From Yanghanlia caeni (GTDB lineage Bacteria; Pseudomonadota; Gammaproteobacteria; Burkholderiales; Burkholderiaceae_B): a stretch of 64,000 bases of DNA. Made by a program: the position numbers and the translations under genes. Positions 25,703 to 33,225 of the stretch are shown piece by piece (positions within the stretch are counted from its first letter, which is position 1; the number at the start of each line of letters is the position of its first letter). The notes below the pieces were generated by a model. The model did not search any database. It saw only the letters and a list, made by a program, of their open reading frames with translations, and was not told where the DNA came from. The DNA is taken from assembly GCA_030733815.1 (NCBI GenBank), contig JAUZQE010000010.1, forward strand, positions 1 to 64,000. The letters are read 5' to 3'.

Positions 25703-28700
25703 ATGGCGAATACCCCCGCTTGGTTCGACGAGGCGTACTACCTCTCCAGCAAGCTGGCCCAGCTCCGCTCTAAGGGCCTGACTCAATATCAGAACATCGT
25801 TGATGTGAAGGTGGCCCTTGAAACGGCCGGTTACACACCCTTCTCTCACTTCCAGGCCATGGGGCTCATCGAGCGCACAAGCCCCAATCAGTATTTCAAT
25901 GCTACTGAATACCTGAATGCGAAGGCGCAGCAAGCAAACGCCAAGCAAGGTGTCACCACCTGGAACGCAGACAATATTGCGCTTGCGATTCGTGATGCCG
26001 GCATGACGATCTGGGAACATTTCCAGAAGTTCGGGTGGAAGGAGGGCGTGAATCCGTCCAACGCTTTCGATGTGAACGCGTACTTCGAAAGCAAGCTTGC
26101 TGCTGTGCAGGCCAAGGATCCTGACGGTGGCTGGACTCTCGAGAAGGTCAAAGCCGCGTTCGAGGCAGCTGGGCTTGATCCGATCACCCATTATGTCGAG
26201 TATGGCAAGAATGAGGAAGGCGTAACTGTTTCGCCGGCCAAGGACCCCGTGCCCTCTGATGGTCGCACGGGCGTATTCACGCTCACTGAAAGTCGAGATG
26301 TCGCGACGGCAAATGTTTTTGAAGGGCATCGCGGCTGGACACCTGGCGGCACCGATCAAGTCAATACGCTGAACGATGACGACGAGCTGACTGGCACGGG
26401 CGACAACCCCACTCTGAACTTCACCTACGTCGACAACGCCGATATCGTTGACCTGATCATCACGCCGCAACTCAATGGCATTGAGACCATCAATATCGCC
26501 TACGTCGGTATTGGTGCGAAGTTCCTGGACCTGCAAGACTCCACCGGCGTCCAGAACATCAATCTGAGCCGCATCAATCTGCTCAACACGGACGTCGGCG
26601 TGCTGAACATCCGTGAAATCCCGGAAGACGGCATCAATCTGTCCATCAACAACTCGAACGCCCCCAGCAGCAACGTCGTCTTCCTGGCGACCGAGGCTGC
26701 GGTTTCCGGCAACGCCGACATCGCCAACCTGACGCTGAACAACGCCCAGGTCGATGAAGTCGAAATCGGCGGCATCACTGGCCTGAATGGCTTCGAAAAC
26801 ATCAACCTGACCAGCACCGGCGCCGCCAACGAAGTGGTCGAGCTCGACGCTGAAGACCTGCAGACGCTGATCGTTGATGGCGACTCCGCACTGACGCTTG
26901 GCGGTCGCGACACCATTACCCGCGCCAGCGGCCAAGTGGAAGCCTTCAGCTATGCACAGGCATTCGCCAACGTGGCAGGTTCGTTCGTCACCCTCGACGC
27001 ATCGGCGTTGGACGCCGCCCTGACTATCAACCTGGGTGATGAAGTCACCGGCACGACCGACGGCAGCTCGGGCACAGTATTGGACTTCAACTTCCTGGGT
27101 ACCGCGCACGACGACACTATCCGCCTGCTGAGCGGTCTGGACAGCAGCGGTGACCTGGTCGATGGCGGCGAAGGCCAAGACACCGTCGTCGTCTTCGGCG
27201 ACGTGGACAATGGCTCCGTCATCAATGTCGAGAACCTGGACGTCCGCGCCCAGAGCACTACCGCCATTACCATCGACACCTCCGTCGTGCGTGACCTGGA
27301 AACCCTGGTCCTGCGCAACGAAGGCTTCATCAACGTCTTTGACGTGTCTCTGCCGCAAAGCGTGGTATTTACGCTCGACGAGTTGAGCGTCGAGGCCGCG
27401 GACGGCATCCGCATCCAGCACAGCACCACTGGCAGCAACGGCGTGGCGCAAAGCCGCATCGTTGCCAACCTGGCAGACGACACCGCCAATGACAGCGTGC
27501 AAGTGGCCTTCGCCGACCAGTACGACGGTGAAAAGCGCGGCATCAACAACGACCCGCGCTTCAACTTCGAACTGGACGCAGCCAACGTCGAGAACGTCAC
27601 GCTGACGGATGAAGACTCCGAAAGCAATACGGTCCTGCTGGCCGATACGCTGAGCCACACTGGCAAGCTGACGCTGCAAGGCGGCAAGGCAGGCCAGTTC
27701 CTGAACCTGGATGCCGACACTGTCGTTGGCAGCGGCGCGGGCGTATACCGCATCGACACCAGCGGCCAAGCAGCAGACCTGCTGGGCGTCCAGGACGTCA
27801 GCCTGCAAGCCAATACGGTTCGCTACTCCGGCGCGGAAATCGACGCCACCGGCTACGCTGGCGACGTCATCGTCCGCGTCGACACGCTGCGTGACGCCAA
27901 TGGCAACGCCCAGCCCACCGGTGCGCAAACCATCCGCCTGGGTGCCGGCAACGACACGGTGGTATTCGACTTCGTCGGCGACATCAACGCCGGCCTGACG
28001 ATTGCCGACCATGTCGACGGCGGCGAAGGCGACGACGTGCTGGCCATCGACGGCCATGGCACCAACGTTACGCTGACGGCTTCGGAATGGACCAACGTCA
28101 AGAACTTCGAGACGATTGCCCTGATCGGCAACGGCCAGGCTGACAACAACGCCATCGGCGCAAGCAACGCCTACAACCTGACGCTGACCAACGACCTGAT
28201 CGCCGCCAACGGCGAGGACGTCACCGGCGGCCGTCGCATCACGATCGACAACAACAATGAAGTCTGGGCAGCAGCCGGGCAGGCCGACACGGTTGGCATC
28301 AGTGCAAATGCCGGCGTCACCATCGACGCCCGCAGCCTGAACGCACAAAGCAACTTCGAGTACGAAGGCCGCTGGGGTGCAGGCGAAACTGCCGACCGCT
28401 TCATCCTTTCCGACGCCAACATCAACGGCCTGGCCGTGATCGACGGCGGCGCGATCCTGGGCGCCGGCAACGTTGCCTCGAACCTGGCCAACAGCGACGT
28501 GCTGGAAATCCGCAACGCCTCGACCGTCACGGTTGGCGATCTGGCCAACGTGAAGAACGTAGGTACGCTGGAGTTCACCAACGACCAGGCCGCACACCAG
28601 CATTCCATCCTGGTGCTGGACAACGCCACGGTCGACGCCCTGGTGAACAGCTCGCGTTCCGCTGCCGCCGGCTTCGAAGAAGTCCTGACCATCCGCGCCA

Positions 28701-29416
28701 TCGACAACCCCCTGCTGCCGACCGCCTTCACCAGCCTGACGCTCGATGCAACTCTGGTGACCAACGCTTCGCTGCAACTGGACATCACGGGTGGTGGTGG
28801 TGCAGACGTGATCGAAGGCGGCGCAGGCGACGACACCATCAACGGCGGTGCTGGCAACGACACCATCAACGGCGGTGCAGGCGATGACACCATCACTGGC
28901 GGCGCTGGCAACGACACCATCAACGGCGGTGCAGGCGATGACACCATCACTGGCGGCGCTGGTGCTGACATCCTGACTGGTGGCGCTGGTGCTGACACGT
29001 TCGTGTTTGGTACTGGCGCGGCTTTCCTAACGTCTGCTGCTGCTCGTGCTCACACGACTGATGGCGCAATCGTCGCTGGCGGTGTGGACGTGATCTACGA
29101 TTTCACCATTGGAGAGGACATCCTGACCTTCGCACGCGCTGGTAGCGAGTTCGACTTTAATACCTTTTTCGCTGGCGTTCAGGGTTCTGCTGCTCTGGGT
29201 GCACTCAACACCGGTGTTGCTAACGGTCTGAGCGTCTTTAATGGTAACCATGCTGCCGTTGCTGCTCTCGGCTACACCGCAGCTGACACTGTGATCCTGA
29301 TCGACACCAACTTCTTTGGCGCAGGTACGATCGCTGGTTCCGAAGGCGCGATTGCGTTGGTTGGTGTTGATGCTGCTGCTCTGCTCGCATCTGGCGCTGC
29401 TTCCATCGTCATCTAA
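25703..29416 (+). CDS. large RTX surface protein, probable type-I-secreted S-layer protein
   Basis: A 1237-residue acidic protein, rich in Asn, Asp, Ala, Thr and Gly, and devoid of Cys. Residues about 1-170 hold repeated short units around YFNATEYLNAK, WEHFQKFGWKEGVNPS and ITHYVEYGKNEEGV, like the LPS-anchoring N-termini of S-layer proteins. The middle (about 200-1025) is a long beta-strand solenoid-like region. Residues about 1030-1095 carry tandem calcium-binding GGAGDDTI nonapeptides, followed by a C-terminal region typical of uncleaved type I secretion signals. There is no N-terminal signal peptide. The ATG at 25703 has GGAG nine bases upstream; ATG 25688 is rejected because it contains that site. 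A TolC-type gene lies upstream and O-antigen genes beyond, as in Caulobacter RsaA. Confidence 0.85.
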   Translation: MANTPAWFDEAYYLSSKLAQLRSKGLTQYQNIVDVKVALETAGYTPFSHFQAMGLIERTSPNQYFNATEYLNAKAQQANAKQGVTTWNADNIALAIRDAGMTIWEHFQKFGWKEGVNPSNAFDVNAYFESKLAAVQAKDPDGGWTLEKVKAAFEAAGLDPITHYVEYGKNEEGVTVSPAKDPVPSDGRTGVFTLTESRDVATANVFEGHRGWTPGGTDQVNTLNDDDELTGTGDNPTLNFTYVDNADIVDLIITPQLNGIETINIAYVGIGAKFLDLQDSTGVQNINLSRINLLNTDVGVLNIREIPEDGINLSINNSNAPSSNVVFLATEAAVSGNADIANLTLNNAQVDEVEIGGITGLNGFENINLTSTGAANEVVELDAEDLQTLIVDGDSALTLGGRDTITRASGQVEAFSYAQAFANVAGSFVTLDASALDAALTINLGDEVTGTTDGSSGTVLDFNFLGTAHDDTIRLLSGLDSSGDLVDGGEGQDTVVVFGDVDNGSVINVENLDVRAQSTTAITIDTSVVRDLETLVLRNEGFINVFDVSLPQSVVFTLDELSVEAADGIRIQHSTTGSNGVAQSRIVANLADDTANDSVQVAFADQYDGEKRGINNDPRFNFELDAANVENVTLTDEDSESNTVLLADTLSHTGKLTLQGGKAGQFLNLDADTVVGSGAGVYRIDTSGQAADLLGVQDVSLQANTVRYSGAEIDATGYAGDVIVRVDTLRDANGNAQPTGAQTIRLGAGNDTVVFDFVGDINAGLTIADHVDGGEGDDVLAIDGHGTNVTLTASEWTNVKNFETIALIGNGQADNNAIGASNAYNLTLTNDLIAANGEDVTGGRRITIDNNNEVWAAAGQADTVGISANAGVTIDARSLNAQSNFEYEGRWGAGETADRFILSDANINGLAVIDGGAILGAGNVASNLANSDVLEIRNASTVTVGDLANVKNVGTLEFTNDQAAHQHSILVLDNATVDALVNSSRSAAAGFEEVLTIRAIDNPLLPTAFTSLTLDATLVTNASLQLDITGGGGADVIEGGAGDDTINGGAGNDTINGGAGDDTITGGAGNDTINGGAGDDTITGGAGADILTGGAGADTFVFGTGAAFLTSAAARAHTTDGAIVAGGVDVIYDFTIGEDILTFARAGSEFDFNTFFAGVQGSAALGALNTGVANGLSVFNGNHAAVAALGYTAADTVILIDTNFFGAGTIAGSEGAIALVGVDAAALLASGAASIVI
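28867..28962 (+). repeat. 54-bp tandem repeat encoding RTX nonapeptides
   Basis: One 54-bp unit at 28867-28920 is repeated without change for 42 bp at 28921-28962, with diverged copies on both sides (about 28810-29000). Each unit encodes three calcium-binding nonapeptides. It is a coding repeat that could change length by slippage. Confidence 0.85.
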
Positions 29417-29430
29417 TCTTCCCCGGAGAC

Positions 29431-29452
29431 GCCGCCTACCCCGGTAGGCGGC
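29431..29452 (+). terminator. stable hairpin after the RTX gene
   Basis: A 10-bp perfect stem, GCCGCCTACC and GGTAGGCGGC, with a 2-nt gap lies 15 bp past the stop codon. No T-run follows, so it may terminate poorly or stabilise a long, abundant mRNA, as seen for other S-layer transcripts. Confidence 0.6.
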
Positions 29453-29587
29453 CATTCGAGAGGTTAGTTAGTCTGTATTAAAGGTACGTGTATTTGCGGT
29501 AATGTTCTGTAGTGCTGTCGAATGAGGCTGGTGTCAGGCTTCTGAGTTTCAGCGCAGATGGATGTAAAGTAAGTACCTGTACCCATG

Positions 29588-29620
29588 GCCTCACAATTTC
29601 GGTTGTGGGGCTTAATTTTT
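29588..29620 (+). terminator. rho-independent terminator ahead of the DUF6447-like gene
   Basis: GCCTCACAA (29588-29596) pairs with TTGTGGGGC (29603-29611), followed by TTAATTTTT. It ends about 20 bp before the next start codon, so it may act as an attenuator. A near copy occurs at 30985-31018. Confidence 0.75.
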
Positions 29621-29640
29621 GAGAGAAAGGAACATGAGTT

Positions 29641-29865
29641 ATGGCACAGAAGATTACAATTGACGGTGTTGAGTACGATCTGGACAGTTTGTCTGAGAAC
29701 GCGCGTGCCCAGGTGGTGAATTTGCGTGCGACGGACCAGGAACTGGCCCGTGCACAGGCCCTGGTGGCGATGCTCCAGACGGCGCGCACGACCTACGCGA
29801 ATGCGCTCAAAGCCGAGTTGCCCGTTGAGGCGGATGCCAAGTCCAAGGGCGCAGCAAAGAAGTAA
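29641..29865 (+). CDS. small DUF6447-like protein
   Basis: A 74-residue, mostly helical protein opening KITIDGVEYDLDSLSENARAQ and ending in a Lys/Ala tail. The pattern of a short beta hairpin (ITIDGVEYDLDSLS) then one long helix with TDQELARAQALVAMLQTAR matches small proteins annotated DUF6447, whose function is unknown. A GAAAGGAA site lies about ten bases upstream. It sits between an S-layer-like gene and a 258-residue unknown, and a terminator directly upstream suggests conditional expression. Confidence 0.7.
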   Translation: MAQKITIDGVEYDLDSLSENARAQVVNLRATDQELARAQALVAMLQTARTTYANALKAELPVEADAKSKGAAKK

Positions 29866-29946
29866 CGGCTGTTTTGGTAAAGACCGCAGCGTAGTTCGTG
29901 CGTTCGGTCGTTACCGAAGGGCCAATGTAAAACGGAGAGTGAGGTC

Positions 29947-30723
29947 ATGTCGGTATCCGATGTATCAGGCATAGAGCGTGTGACGCGTCTGACAAATTCA
30001 GCCCAGAGTACGCTGGAACGTGCTCGGGGTGAATTTTCGCAGCACATGCAGTCGGCGCTGAACGAGCTGGATGATCAGGCCGAGTCGGTGCGCGAGGCTG
30101 TGGCACCGGTGGTGGCACAGGTGACCCAGGCTGTGGAATCGGTTTTGGCACAACTACAAGCCGCTCAGGCACTGACTGGGACAAGCGCAGTGCCTGCAAC
30201 ATCCGTACCAAGTACACCTTCGGCCCAGGATGCCGATTCCCAGCCCATGGCCCAGTCATCGCAGGCGGGTCCGCGTGATTACCTGCTGCCGGGGGAGCCA
30301 GGGGCAGGTTTACCGGCCAATTATCTGAAGTCACCGCTGTATCAGGATTGGCTGGCGCAAAAGCCGCCGATGGGCCAGAGTGTGGCCGAGTTTGGTCGGG
30401 CACTGACGGCGTGGCAGAAGGCCAATCCGTATTATGTTGATCCAGAGCGGTTTGAGACGTTTGAGGGTTATTTGTCGGCGGTTGAGCGTTCGACAAAGTC
30501 AGGTAACCTGCCTGCGCAGGCCGATCCCACCCGTTACACGTCGTTTCTCAGCAGCTATTACGGCCCCAGTGCCACAGCGAACCCTTGGGGTGAGCGACTG
30601 GGGCAGGTAAAGCCGCAGGAGATGGTCGAGTGGACTGACAGCCTGCGAGCGCAGTATGAACATGCCTTGGCAGCGCAACGCTCGCTGCAAGCGCTTGAGG
30701 CGTCGGGGCTGCTTGGTCGGTAA
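29947..30723 (+). CDS. hypothetical protein with amphipathic helical N-terminus
   Basis: A 258-residue protein I do not recognise. Residues 1-75 form an amphipathic helix with heptad-like spacing (phasin-like in appearance). Residues about 78-110 are a Ser/Thr/Pro/Ala linker. The C-terminal 150 residues are a compact, aromatic-rich domain with repeated Tyr/Trp (YLKSPLYQDWLAQKPPMG, ANPYYVDPERFETFEGYLSAV, TSFLSSYYGPS). No signal peptide or membrane helix is seen. An AACGGAGAGTGAGGTC ribosome region precedes the ATG. It follows the DUF6447-like gene by 81 bp and may work with it or with the surface protein. Confidence 0.7.
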   Translation: MSVSDVSGIERVTRLTNSAQSTLERARGEFSQHMQSALNELDDQAESVREAVAPVVAQVTQAVESVLAQLQAAQALTGTSAVPATSVPSTPSAQDADSQPMAQSSQAGPRDYLLPGEPGAGLPANYLKSPLYQDWLAQKPPMGQSVAEFGRALTAWQKANPYYVDPERFETFEGYLSAVERSTKSGNLPAQADPTRYTSFLSSYYGPSATANPWGERLGQVKPQEMVEWTDSLRAQYEHALAAQRSLQALEASGLLGR

Positions 30724-30790
30724 GCGATAGGCATAACGGCGCATTGACCCGCTCTCCTGGGGCGGGCGCTGTGAATCGACCCGGATACCC

Positions 30791-30967
30791 TAGACACCCA
30801 TTTGCCTCATAATGAGGATATCTGGAGGTGTCATGGGCATGAGCGCACAACCGAAGCGATTTACCGAAGAATTCAAGATCGAAGCCGTTCGCCAGGTGAC
30901 TGAGCGTGGGCACAGAGTGGCCGATGTTGCTGAGCGGTACTGAGTTTCAGTGCGAATGGGATGACTA
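30791..30967 (+). mobile_element. internally deleted IS3-family element remnant
   Basis: A terminal sequence TAGACACCCATTTGCC (30791-30806) is matched, as an imperfect inverted repeat, by TGCGAATGGGATGACTA (30951-30967). Between them lies only the first ~36 codons of an IS3-type OrfA. The element is thus a 177-bp, MITE-like shell that has lost nearly all of its transposase. No clear target duplication is seen. Confidence 0.55.
30833..30943 (+). pseudogene. truncated IS3-family transposase OrfA
   Basis: A reading frame of 36 codons contains KRFTEEFKIEAVRQVTERGH and VADVAERY, the standard N-terminal helix-turn-helix of IS3-family OrfA proteins, then meets a TGA where the element is broken. ATG 30839 is an alternative start. 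OrfB and the DDE catalytic residues are absent. Confidence 0.8.
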
Positions 30968-30984
30968 AGTTGCTTCAGCACCAA

Positions 30985-31018
30985 AAGCCTCACAATCGCA
31001 AGGTTGTGGGGCTTTTTA
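30985..31018. terminator. rho-independent terminator, near copy of that at 29588
   Basis: AAGCCTCACAA (30985-30995) pairs with TTGTGGGGCTT (31004-31014), followed by TTT. It also has an A-run on its left, so it could serve the leftward FRG gene ending at 31069. Confidence 0.75.
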
Positions 31019-31068
31019 ACGAGGCGATAGTGGAATGAGTCTTATTTACCCTTATTGCTGGCTAGAGT

Positions 31069-32118
31069 TCATGACCCGTAGGCCGCCAGTCGGAACCGTA
31101 CACGATTCAGAACTTCGTGGAAGGCCTCGCGCGTACTCTCTTCCGACATTTCAACTCCGATCCCGTCCCAAGTAAGGCCGGGTGCGTCTACGAAGCAGAT
31201 GCCAGCTGTGTTCTCTACGCTCTTTCGTTTGTCGGCGTCATAGCTTTCAAGCGTCCACTGGCTCAGACGCTCCCAGGCGCGCTCGATCTGGTCAGTGGTG
31301 AAACCTGTCATCGTCTCGGCCCGGTCTGCCAATTCTGCTGCCGCGTCCCAGGGGAACAGTGCTTCGCCCCCGTCGAAGGCTTCCCAGAGTCGATGAGAGA
31401 TGTGCTCTTGATGCCGGAAATAGAATGTCTCGACAGTGGGCAGTGAGCTGAAGTCCTGCTCTGGCTTCATTTTCACCACATAAGCACGCTGTTGCTCAGG
31501 CCGTGGTAGTGGTTGCCATCCGACAATATGGACTGGCCCGAAAGCTTCGTCTGATGGCCCAATTCCCATCATTAGTGCCGGAGTTATACGGTACATTACC
31601 CCGGCGTCCTCGTTGGAGGGTACCGGCAAGTATCTGCGTTGACTCTTATCCCAGGCGCACGTCGCGAAAAAACAGGCCACATCGAAGTTGCTGGTGACGT
31701 CCAGCATATCAGTGGCCAGACCGTAGTGCTGTGCTAAACCTTCGCGATCCACGTAAAGCGGCGAATCAAGCAGTTTTACCTGCTCAGCGAGCCGCACCAT
31801 TGGATGCTCGCCAATCGCGTCTTCAAAGGCAACACGGCGGCACAGGGCAAGAAGCCGGTCTTCTGTCTTATTCAACCGGGCAAGCGTTGGGGTGCAGTGG
31901 GAATATTCCCTTGTTTGCCCCCGGTACATTTGCATGGAAAACTCAACGCCGGACATAAGCCGGATGCGCCCCTGCTCGTCACGAATGGCGTGCAGCCTCT
32001 CAATGTCATCAGTAACAGGGCCGGCCCGATGACCAAAGAGGTGGATCTGGCGACCCGTGTTGATTGTCGGGATCGCAAGCTGGTGACGCAATTGGTCGAG
32101 ATCGGGCAACGCAAGCAT
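31069..32118 (-). CDS. FRG domain-containing protein
   Basis: A 349-residue protein with an FRG domain, named for its Phe/Tyr-Arg-Gly motif and present here as YRGQ at residues 65-68, then LAQHYGLATDMLDVTSNFDVACFFA (about 130-154), the other conserved block. FRG domains are distantly related to ADP-ribosyltransferases and recur in mobile and defence-associated genes, but few have known activity. It follows the DUF2971 gene by 10 bp, so they form an operon. Base composition is more even than in neighbouring LPS or phage genes, suggesting transfer. A defence or toxin role is inference. Confidence 0.8.
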   Translation of the reverse strand: MLALPDLDQLRHQLAIPTINTGRQIHLFGHRAGPVTDDIERLHAIRDEQGRIRLMSGVEFSMQMYRGQTREYSHCTPTLARLNKTEDRLLALCRRVAFEDAIGEHPMVRLAEQVKLLDSPLYVDREGLAQHYGLATDMLDVTSNFDVACFFATCAWDKSQRRYLPVPSNEDAGVMYRITPALMMGIGPSDEAFGPVHIVGWQPLPRPEQQRAYVVKMKPEQDFSSLPTVETFYFRHQEHISHRLWEAFDGGEALFPWDAAAELADRAETMTGFTTDQIERAWERLSQWTLESYDADKRKSVENTAGICFVDAPGLTWDGIGVEMSEESTREAFHEVLNRVRFRLAAYGS

Positions 32119-32128
32119 TCTGCGAAAC

Positions 32129-32977
32129 TCACACCGGGATAAGCCGAATTTCCATCGGCGCGGGAATAGCGCTGATCTTGCCGTGCGCGAATTGCCAATG
32201 CACGAGTTCGACCGATGGGTAGCGAGTAGCCAACAGTTGAACTATGTCGGGCCAGTGATCTCTGTCTCGGCGAACGTAATGAATGCGTTTGAGCACATCT
32301 GAAAGGATCGGGAGTGCGCCTGATTTCGGCGCCAGCAGGCGTACTTCCTTTTCGTGTGCCCAGTCCGTATGCTTGACCGATGCTGCCCTGGACGCCGTGA
32401 GGATTCCCCATTTTTTAGTCAATAGATCGGTTTGTGATAACCGGTGCAGCTCTTCAAGGCTCGCGGCTGGATGCTCTGCGGCGAGTTCGAAGAAAATCGT
32501 TCGCCAATCATCAGCCCTGTTGTGGATGCGTGGGGTTTGTTGGTACTGCACGTCTGTAGCCCAGAGCTGATGACGATCAGCGATCTCATGGCTCCATTCC
32601 AACTCGAAACAAACGCCGGATGCGTTGCCGGCATAGTAAGCCCACATCGCTTGGTGATCAGGCCGCTGTGCTGCCGAGAAAATGCCGATCTGGTCTGTGA
32701 AAGCCTGCAGGCGCTGGCATTCCCAGGCGTGAGCTTCCGCTATCTCAGCCAGGCCACGCCGGTCAAATGACAAAGCCTGACCTCCACGCTGCTGACGGAT
32801 TTCACTGTAAGTCTGCGTCATCACCCGAGCAAAATCCTCCGGCGTGGCGTGCTCATACGTGGCCTCGAGCGTGTCGTTGAGTTCCGATGGTTTGGCGAAG
32901 TACAGCGAGCCTTCTGCCAAGCACCGGAGAGCAGCGGCGGAGCTGCGGTATTTGAAGCAGGTCAGCGCGGTCGTCAT
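32129..32977 (-). CDS. DUF2971 domain-containing protein
   Basis: A 282-residue protein of the DUF2971 family: it opens TCFKYRSSAAALRCLAEGSLYFAKPSELND, and the middle AMWAYYAGNASGVCFELEW block is diagnostic. The family is common near mobile elements and has no settled biochemical role. ATG 32977 is used; the open frame extends 26 codons upstream with Arg/Ser-rich non-conserved residues. It is the first gene of a leftward pair with the FRG gene. The pair sits between an IS remnant and a prophage. Confidence 0.8.
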   Translation of the reverse strand: MTTALTCFKYRSSAAALRCLAEGSLYFAKPSELNDTLEATYEHATPEDFARVMTQTYSEIRQQRGGQALSFDRRGLAEIAEAHAWECQRLQAFTDQIGIFSAAQRPDHQAMWAYYAGNASGVCFELEWSHEIADRHQLWATDVQYQQTPRIHNRADDWRTIFFELAAEHPAASLEELHRLSQTDLLTKKWGILTASRAASVKHTDWAHEKEVRLLAPKSGALPILSDVLKRIHYVRRDRDHWPDIVQLLATRYPSVELVHWQFAHGKISAIPAPMEIRLIPV

Positions 32978-32987
32978 AGATCTGCAC

Positions 32988-33131
32988 TCAATACGGCTGC
33001 TGCCCTCGCGAGATGAACCGGTCATAGCTATCCTTCTCCGGCTCCTCCTCCGCATCCCGCCGCTGCCAGCGCTTCTCCGCCTCCGGCATCACCAGAAAGC
33101 GTCGTGTGTCCGACAGCACACAGATTGACAT
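32988..33131 (-). CDS. hypothetical small charged protein
   Basis: A 47-codon frame opens with MSICVLSDTRRFLVMPEAE and continues with an acidic, Glu/Asp/Arg-rich stretch ending RGQQPY. It ends 10 bp before the DUF2971 start on the same strand, so it could be the first gene of that operon. I do not recognise it and no strong ribosome site is seen; it may also be chance. Confidence 0.35.
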   Translation of the reverse strand: MSICVLSDTRRFLVMPEAEKRWQRRDAEEEPEKDSYDRFISRGQQPY

Positions 33132-33225
33132 CGTGCGTGCACGCCGCTACACGACTACAGCTTCGCCCGATTGCCATACTCTGACATAATTTTACCGTCA
33201 TGATCAGAGATGGGGAGGAGCAAAA

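Noticed and set aside
25694-28777. 1027-codon open frame on the minus strand of the RTX gene
   Set aside because: It mirrors the strongly biased codon use of the RTX gene and has no ribosome site or family resemblance; it is an antisense shadow.
28810-29000. Short tandem repeats considered as a CRISPR array
   Set aside because: Units are adjacent without unique spacers and encode RTX calcium-binding nonapeptides in frame.
33132-33225. Search for a tRNA or attachment site at the left prophage edge
   Set aside because: No tRNA fold, integrase or repeat pairing was found here; the true left end cannot be fixed from this window.
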